A stretch of DNA of 12,187 nucleotides from contig JAQSXM010000057.1 in the NCBI GenBank assembly GCA_029256645.1, positions 1-12,187 of the forward strand, written 5' to 3'. Below the pieces are notes generated by a model. The model was not told where the DNA came from. It searched no databases and saw only the letters and a program-made list of their open reading frames with translations. A program made the position numbers and the translations under genes. This document shows, in pieces, positions 8,268 through 12,187 of the stretch (position 1 is its first letter; each line of letters opens with the position of its first letter). The stretch is from Sporomusa sp. (lineage in GTDB: Bacteria; Bacillota_C; Negativicutes; Sporomusales; Sporomusaceae).

Positions 8268-9473
8268 TTGAGGTTGGGGAATTTAACCAAATTTCTGGTA
8301 GTTGTTGTGGCAATTCTTGCTGTTGCAGGCTATTATATGCTGCCTCTGGCCCTGTCCATCAAACAGGGGCTTGACCTGCAGGGAGGAACACACGTTGTAC
8401 TGGAGGCATCGGATACTCCCGAAGCGGCAGTTAACGATGATGCCATGAAGCGGGTTGTTCACATTATTGAACGACGGATTAACGAGCTTGGGTTAACTGA
8501 GCCAATTGTCCAGCGCCAGGGTGACCGGCGAATTATTGTTGAGCTTCCAGGGGTAAAAGATCCGGAAAAAGCTATTGAAATGCTTGGCAGAACAGCATTA
8601 ATGGAGTTTCAGGATGAAAGTGGTGCGGTAGTTCTGACAGGTAAAGATTTAAAGGATGCTAAAGCTCAGATTGATCAAGGCGGTCAGAAGTTGGTATCAA
8701 TAGAATTTACCGATGAAGGCGCCAAAAAATTTGCTGATTTGACTGCAAAAAATGTGGGCAAACATATTGCTATTCTGTTGGACAAGCAAATTTTGACAAA
8801 TCCGGTTGTTCAGGAAGCTATTCCTAACGGAAAGGCAGTAATTTCAGGTAATCGCTCTATTGAAGAAGCTGAACGTCTGGCAATACTTCTCCGATCAGGT
8901 GCTCTGCCAGTTAAAGTTGATGTCTTGGAAACGAGAACTGTTGGTCCGTCCTTAGGCGAAGATTCTAAAACAAAGAGTATGCAGGCATTTGTTATCGGTA
9001 TTGCTTGCATTGTTGTCTTTATGCTGTTTTTCTATCGGCTTTCGGGTTTTGTTGCCAATGTCTCGCTGGTTTTGTATGTAATGCTGCTGTTATTGGGTTT
9101 AAAAACGCTTAATGCGACGTTAACCTTGCCAGGTATTGCCGGGTTAATCCTGTCTATGGGTATGGCCGTTGATGCCAACGTGCTTATCTTCGAACGGTTT
9201 AAAGAAGAATGCCGCAACGGAAAGACGCTGCGGGCTGCCATGGACGCCGGATTTAGCCGTGCATTTGCCACCATAGTAGATACTAATGTGACTCATATCA
9301 TTGCAGCTGCAGTACTGTTTTTTCTAGGTACAGGACCTATTAAAGGCTTTGCAGTCACTTTGGGGTTAGGGATAGTTTTAAGTTTATTTACCGCCATTAC
9401 AGCTACCAGATTTATATTAAAAATGCTCATTCATGCCAATGTAATTAAAAATAGCAAGTTTTTCGGGGCTTAG
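8268..9473 (+). CDS. secD: Protein translocase subunit SecD
   Basis: SecD, with SecF, uses the proton gradient to pull translocating proteins through SecYEG from the outer side of the membrane. From TTG 8268 it is 401 residues, the short Gram-positive-type form and not the roughly 615 residues of E. coli. Transmembrane helix 1 covers about 8-28. IKQGLDLQGGTHVVLEA (31-47) is the conserved start of the extracytoplasmic domain, which runs to about 235. Five further helices follow between 237 and 390. RND-type motifs in the membrane part are LILSMGMAVDANVLIFERFK (293-312) and GFSRAFATIVDTNVTHIIAA (328-347). The stop codon TAG at 9471-9473 overlaps the secF SD. Confidence 0.97.
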   Translation: MRLGNLTKFLVVVVAILAVAGYYMLPLALSIKQGLDLQGGTHVVLEASDTPEAAVNDDAMKRVVHIIERRINELGLTEPIVQRQGDRRIIVELPGVKDPEKAIEMLGRTALMEFQDESGAVVLTGKDLKDAKAQIDQGGQKLVSIEFTDEGAKKFADLTAKNVGKHIAILLDKQILTNPVVQEAIPNGKAVISGNRSIEEAERLAILLRSGALPVKVDVLETRTVGPSLGEDSKTKSMQAFVIGIACIVVFMLFFYRLSGFVANVSLVLYVMLLLLGLKTLNATLTLPGIAGLILSMGMAVDANVLIFERFKEECRNGKTLRAAMDAGFSRAFATIVDTNVTHIIAAAVLFFLGTGPIKGFAVTLGLGIVLSLFTAITATRFILKMLIHANVIKNSKFFGA

Positions 9474-9485
9474 GGGGGAGAAGGA

Positions 9486-10394
9486 ATGAAATTTGATGTT
9501 GTCGGTAAACGTAAATGGTGGTTTATACTCTCGGCGCTCATCCTAATCCCCGGCCTGATCTCTATGATGACTCAAGGTTTTAATCTAGGTATTGATTTTA
9601 CCGGGGGCACTTTGCTTGACCTTAAATTTGCTCGCCCGGTCACAGTTGCGGAAGTCCGGGATGTACTCAAGGATTATCAATTAGAAGGCAGTACCATTCA
9701 GTTGGCCCTGACCGGTCAGGAAGATAGGTCACCTAACGTATTCGTACGCACCCACGTGCTCAATGAAGATGAGCGACGGACGGTACTTAAAGGTTTTGAG
9801 ACCAAGCTGGGTGCTTTTGAAGTGCTCAGGATTGAAAAGGTTGGAGCCGTTATTGGTTCAGAGCTTACCCAACAGGCGATTTTGGCGCTCCTAATCTCTT
9901 GGGCGCTCATAATTGTCTATATAACCTATCGCTTTGAGTTTAAATTTGCTGTTTCTGGGATTTCAGCACTAGTTCACGATGTATTAATTGTGTTAGGTGC
10001 ATTTTCCATTCTGCAAAAGGAGATTGACGCTTCTTTTGTTGCCGCTATTTTGACAATTGTCGGTTATTCGATTAACGATTCAATCGTTATTTTTGACAGG
10101 ATTAGAGAGAACCTGAGAACATATAAGAAAAGCGATGGGCTTGAGGTACTTGTCAATCGCAGCATCTGGCAGACCATGACCCGCTCGATTTATACCGTGT
10201 CTACGGTGCTGTTTGCAACAGGATCGCTCTATCTGTTTGGCGGAGAAACTACGAAGAACTTCTCTCTGGCGCTTTTGATTGGTTTTACCTGCGGCGCATA
10301 CTCTGCGATATTTAATTCCAGTCAGATCTGGGTTACCTGGAAGCTGTATGAAGACCGGCGTCGTCTTGAAATGAAAACAAAAGGTGCAAAATAA
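9486..10394 (+). CDS. secF: Protein translocase subunit SecF
   Basis: SecF is the partner of SecD in the SecDF proton-driven export motor. The 302-residue product has the normal length. It shows a first membrane helix (about 10-30), FNLGIDFTGGTLLDLKF (32-48) at the start of the extracytoplasmic domain, and five C-terminal helices from about 130 to 286. The signature VGYSINDSIVIFDRIREN lies at 192-209, including the conserved Asp of the proton path. ATG 9486 follows a GGGGGGAG stretch (9473-9480) that begins at the last base of the secD stop, so the two genes are probably translationally coupled. The protein ends with a basic tail (RRRLEMKTKGAK). A strong terminator lies eight bases after the stop. 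Confidence 0.97.
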   Translation: MKFDVVGKRKWWFILSALILIPGLISMMTQGFNLGIDFTGGTLLDLKFARPVTVAEVRDVLKDYQLEGSTIQLALTGQEDRSPNVFVRTHVLNEDERRTVLKGFETKLGAFEVLRIEKVGAVIGSELTQQAILALLISWALIIVYITYRFEFKFAVSGISALVHDVLIVLGAFSILQKEIDASFVAAILTIVGYSINDSIVIFDRIRENLRTYKKSDGLEVLVNRSIWQTMTRSIYTVSTVLFATGSLYLFGGETTKNFSLALLIGFTCGAYSAIFNSSQIWVTWKLYEDRRRLEMKTKGAK

Positions 10395-10401
10395 TAACAG
10401 C

Positions 10402-10435
10402 AGCCTGAGGCAAAAGATTGCCTCAGGCTTTTTTT
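10402..10435 (+). terminator. Strong intrinsic terminator after secF
   Basis: AGCCTGAGGCAA (10402-10413) and TTGCCTCAGGCT (10418-10429) form a twelve-base perfect stem with an AAGA loop, followed directly by a run of Ts to 10435. It is the clearest terminator in the window and closes the HD-secD-secF unit. Confidence 0.93.
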
Positions 10436-10463
10436 CACCAATACAGCCCTTCTGCAATATCAT
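10434..10463 (+). promoter_or_regulatory. Candidate promoter for the downstream permease gene
   Basis: TTCACC (10434-10439) matches four of six bases of a sigma-A -35 box. TATCAT (10458-10463) matches five of six of the -10 box, with an 18-base spacer. A new promoter is expected here because a strong terminator lies just upstream. The -35 element overlaps the end of the terminator T-run. The match is modest and could be chance. Confidence 0.25.
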
Positions 10464-10489
10464 ATAAGCAAGGCAGGGGGCGATTACAT

Positions 10490-11518
10490 ATGGGGGTTAT
10501 ACTACCGGCTCTATCACTGGCAATTGTTCACATTGCCGGCGATAATGTAGCTGTTGTTCCAGCCATGGCAGCTTTACTGGGAAATGGTATTTATGCAACA
10601 GTATTTCTGGCGTATATGATTTTTGGTTCAATTGTAGCAGGCATGTCTGCCTGGATCGGTGTAAAAAGCGGTCGCGAATTAACTGCAGTAGTAAAACGAT
10701 TATTTGGTATGCGTGGCAAACGGCTGCTGGCATTGGCGGTATTGGCTGTATCACTGCCTGCCAGCGCTTTAACAGGGGGGTATTTCGCCGGGCACTTACT
10801 GGAGGGTTTGACCGGCTTGCCTTATATAGCTGCCGTTCCGCTATGCATAGTAAGCTGTTCTTTGTTAGCGGTTGGTTATGGCCGGGAATTATTGCAGATT
10901 TCTAATTATTTAGCGCTCTTATTTATTCCGGCAACAGGTATTATGCTGGTGATGCTGTTAGATACTATTCAGATAGCACCATTTGAGAATATGATCTCAT
11001 TAGAGCATATCAGTTGGACGCTGGTTCTGGCGCTGATTGGCTATAATGCCTGTGGTATGCGGTCGGCATTGGTAGTGGAGACCGGAGCGTATTTTGCTCC
11101 CCAAAACTATACCGGGGTTTATCTGGCAGTACTGGCTAAATTTTTTGAAGGTTTTTTTACGTTGCTCTTAGCACATCTGGCATTGGTTAGCGGCACCTCC
11201 GCGCTTATGCCGCTGCCTGCTGTTGCCGACAAAGTCTTTGGTCCCTGGCTGGCAATTGGTTTTAATAGTATTTTACTGTGTATATTCATTAATACTATGG
11301 TACCAGCCATGTTAGTGAATGCCAAACAGCTCAGTGTATTGACAAAACTAAATCTATGGCCGGCATTAGCGGTATCGGGATTGCTTATTTGGTTTGGCAG
11401 CTTTATCAGTTTGGATTTGATGCTCCTGTTTATGAGCGGCACAGGGGTGGTTATGATTGCTTTTATTTGTTATATAGCTTACTCTCTACATAAACAGGGG
11501 GCCAACAAGTTACAATAA
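10490..11518 (+). CDS. Multi-pass membrane protein, possible LeuT/APC-fold transporter
   Basis: I do not recognise this gene with confidence. The 342-residue product is very hydrophobic, with about ten membrane segments (roughly 3-25, 34-56, 79-100, 110-128, 139-158, 175-190, 209-233, 253-277, 289-305 and 308-332). Short polar loops include GVKSGRELTAVVKRLFGMRG (57-76). Helix-breaking stretches such as HIAGDN (14-19) and ALIGYNACGMRSA (181-193) are the kind seen in LeuT/APC-type transporters, so a secondary transporter for a small molecule is plausible. A relationship to YkvI-like membrane proteins is another option. No signal peptide, enzyme motif or binding-protein gene is present. ATG 10490 has a G-rich SD (10476-10480, nine bases away). 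An apparent longer frame from 10418 starts inside the secF terminator and is rejected. A DUF456-like gene follows after 43 bases. Confidence 0.75.
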   Translation: MGVILPALSLAIVHIAGDNVAVVPAMAALLGNGIYATVFLAYMIFGSIVAGMSAWIGVKSGRELTAVVKRLFGMRGKRLLALAVLAVSLPASALTGGYFAGHLLEGLTGLPYIAAVPLCIVSCSLLAVGYGRELLQISNYLALLFIPATGIMLVMLLDTIQIAPFENMISLEHISWTLVLALIGYNACGMRSALVVETGAYFAPQNYTGVYLAVLAKFFEGFFTLLLAHLALVSGTSALMPLPAVADKVFGPWLAIGFNSILLCIFINTMVPAMLVNAKQLSVLTKLNLWPALAVSGLLIWFGSFISLDLMLLFMSGTGVVMIAFICYIAYSLHKQGANKLQ

Positions 11519-11561
11519 CCTTACTAATAATATTTACTTTGGGAAACGGGGTACATGGCTA

Positions 11562-12029
11562 TTGTTGGTCAAGTTTATAGTAACTTTCATTATGTTGGTA
11601 GGACTCTTGTGTACGGTTTCAGTTAAAATGCCTGGAACACTGATCATTTTGCTGGGCGCAGTACTATATGGCACATTTACCGGCTTCTTGACTTTTGCGC
11701 CATGGATTATTGAAGTGCTGGTATTTTTGGTTGTAGCAGCAGAACTTGGCGGCAGGGCATTACGGATATATTTAACGAGGAATTTTTCGGTTACCCGGGT
11801 GTTTAGTGTCAACAGTACAGTCACCCACATTGCCGGTATGCTGGCAAGTGACGCATTACTAGGCCCGATACTCGGATTAGCAGCCTGGGAGTTGATTGCC
11901 GGTAAAACACTTATCCCCCGCAGTGATCATGTCTTACAGGTAGTTTTCCGGCTAGCCGGAGTGGCTGCTTTTAGAGTTGTTTGTGGTGTTGTTATGATTG
12001 TGATCATTAATATGTATATTTTTATGTGA
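11562..12029 (+). CDS. DUF456 family membrane protein
   Basis: The 155-residue product is hydrophobic with about four or five membrane segments and fits the DUF456 pattern as I know it. An N-terminal helix leads to MPGTLIILLGAVLYGTFTGF (23-42), then a second helix ending in a charged turn (AAELGGRALRIY, 59-70). A glycine-rich stretch near LLGPILGLAAWELIAGK (99-115) comes before a C-terminal helix (about 130-153). The function is unknown. The start is TTG 11562 (or TTG 11565), with CGGGGT at 11547-11552 as a rather distant SD. No ATG or GTG is available in frame before residue 11. A better-looking ATG at 11555 lies in another frame and runs into a stop after about 23 codons. The gene probably shares a transcript with the permease gene upstream and is followed by a terminator. 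Confidence 0.8.
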   Translation: MLVKFIVTFIMLVGLLCTVSVKMPGTLIILLGAVLYGTFTGFLTFAPWIIEVLVFLVVAAELGGRALRIYLTRNFSVTRVFSVNSTVTHIAGMLASDALLGPILGLAAWELIAGKTLIPRSDHVLQVVFRLAGVAAFRVVCGVVMIVIINMYIFM

Positions 12030-12042
12030 ATAGTTTTAAGCG

Positions 12043-12069
12043 AACAGGCCTGCGCCTGTTTTTCTTTTT
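12043..12069 (+). terminator. Intrinsic terminator after the DUF456 gene
   Basis: AACAGGC (12043-12049) and GCCTGTT (12054-12060) form a seven-base perfect stem with a CTGC loop, followed by TTTCTTTTT. It lies 13 bases after the stop codon and closes the permease-DUF456 unit. Confidence 0.85.
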
Positions 12070-12162
12070 AGTACTTTTTATTTCTGGGTACCGTGATTGT
12101 AGAGGATTATTTAGCTTTTTACGAGAATATTACCTTAATAGAACATTTATGGGTGTGATTAG

Positions 12163-12187
12163 ATGATGTTGAATTTATTGTTTGCCT
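12163..12187 (+). CDS. Possible start of a further gene, cut by window edge
   Basis: Two adjacent ATG codons (12163 and 12166) open a frame reading MMLNLLFA to the window end. GGTGTGAT at 12152-12159 could be an SD. Only eight codons are visible, hydrophobic in character. They cannot be assigned to a family. The 93 bases before it, after the terminator, show no convincing promoter. Confidence 0.35.

Noticed and set aside
9707..9720. Perfect 14-base palindrome CCTGACCGGTCAGG inside secF
   Set aside because: It has no loop, so it would not form a hairpin in RNA, no second copy was seen, and it lies in a conserved coding frame. Chance is the simplest reading.
10080..10463. Open reading frame of about 127 codons on the - strand
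   Set aside because: It lies opposite the secF 3' half and its terminator, its product resembles no family, and secF is unmistakable on the + strand.
10418..10489. N-terminal extension of the permease gene
   Set aside because: The extended frame begins in the right arm of the secF terminator, encodes a polar stretch unlike a transporter N-terminus, and lacks an SD at its start.

Overview
This window is a housekeeping segment from a Gram-positive-lineage (Firmicutes) chromosome with moderate GC. All supported genes lie on the + strand, are tightly packed, and mostly have strong G-rich Shine-Dalgarno (SD) sites, with several GTG or TTG starts. The gene set is ruvCAB, queH, a DUF2905 gene, a SpoIID/LytB-family gene, queA, tgt, yajC, an HD-domain gene and secDF. 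This set and order recall spore-forming Clostridia/Negativicutes, perhaps Sporomusaceae. That placement is inference from gene content and order; no similarity search was run.

Region 1 (1-6764) reads as one long operon. It begins with the end of ruvC (5' end cut by the window edge), then ruvA and ruvB, the Holliday-junction branch-migration and resolution machinery. Next come queH, a small DUF2905 membrane protein, a secreted SpoIID-like peptidoglycan enzyme, queA, tgt and yajC. Tgt, QueA and QueH carry out the three tRNA-level steps of queuosine synthesis: base exchange, epoxyqueuosine formation and epoxide reduction. YajC is the accessory subunit of the SecDF translocase. A hairpin with a T-run (6796-6822) follows yajC.

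Region 2 (6841-7422) holds a single gene for 5-formyltetrahydrofolate cyclo-ligase, with hairpins on both sides. Region 3 (7533-10394) holds an HD-domain metal-dependent phosphohydrolase of unknown substrate, then secD and secF, and ends at a near-perfect intrinsic terminator (10402-10435).

Region 4 (10490-12029) holds a multi-pass membrane protein of unrecognised function (possibly a LeuT/APC-fold transporter) and a DUF456-type membrane protein, followed by another terminator (12043-12069). The last 118 bases are intergenic apart from a possible start of a further + strand gene at 12163.

No mobile element, CRISPR array, tRNA, rRNA or riboswitch was seen, and no gap between genes exceeds 300 bases. 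I did not find a convincing undescribed system. The parts least explained by known function are the DUF2905, HD-domain, putative permease and DUF456 genes. A terminator-like hairpin inside queA also deserves a check.
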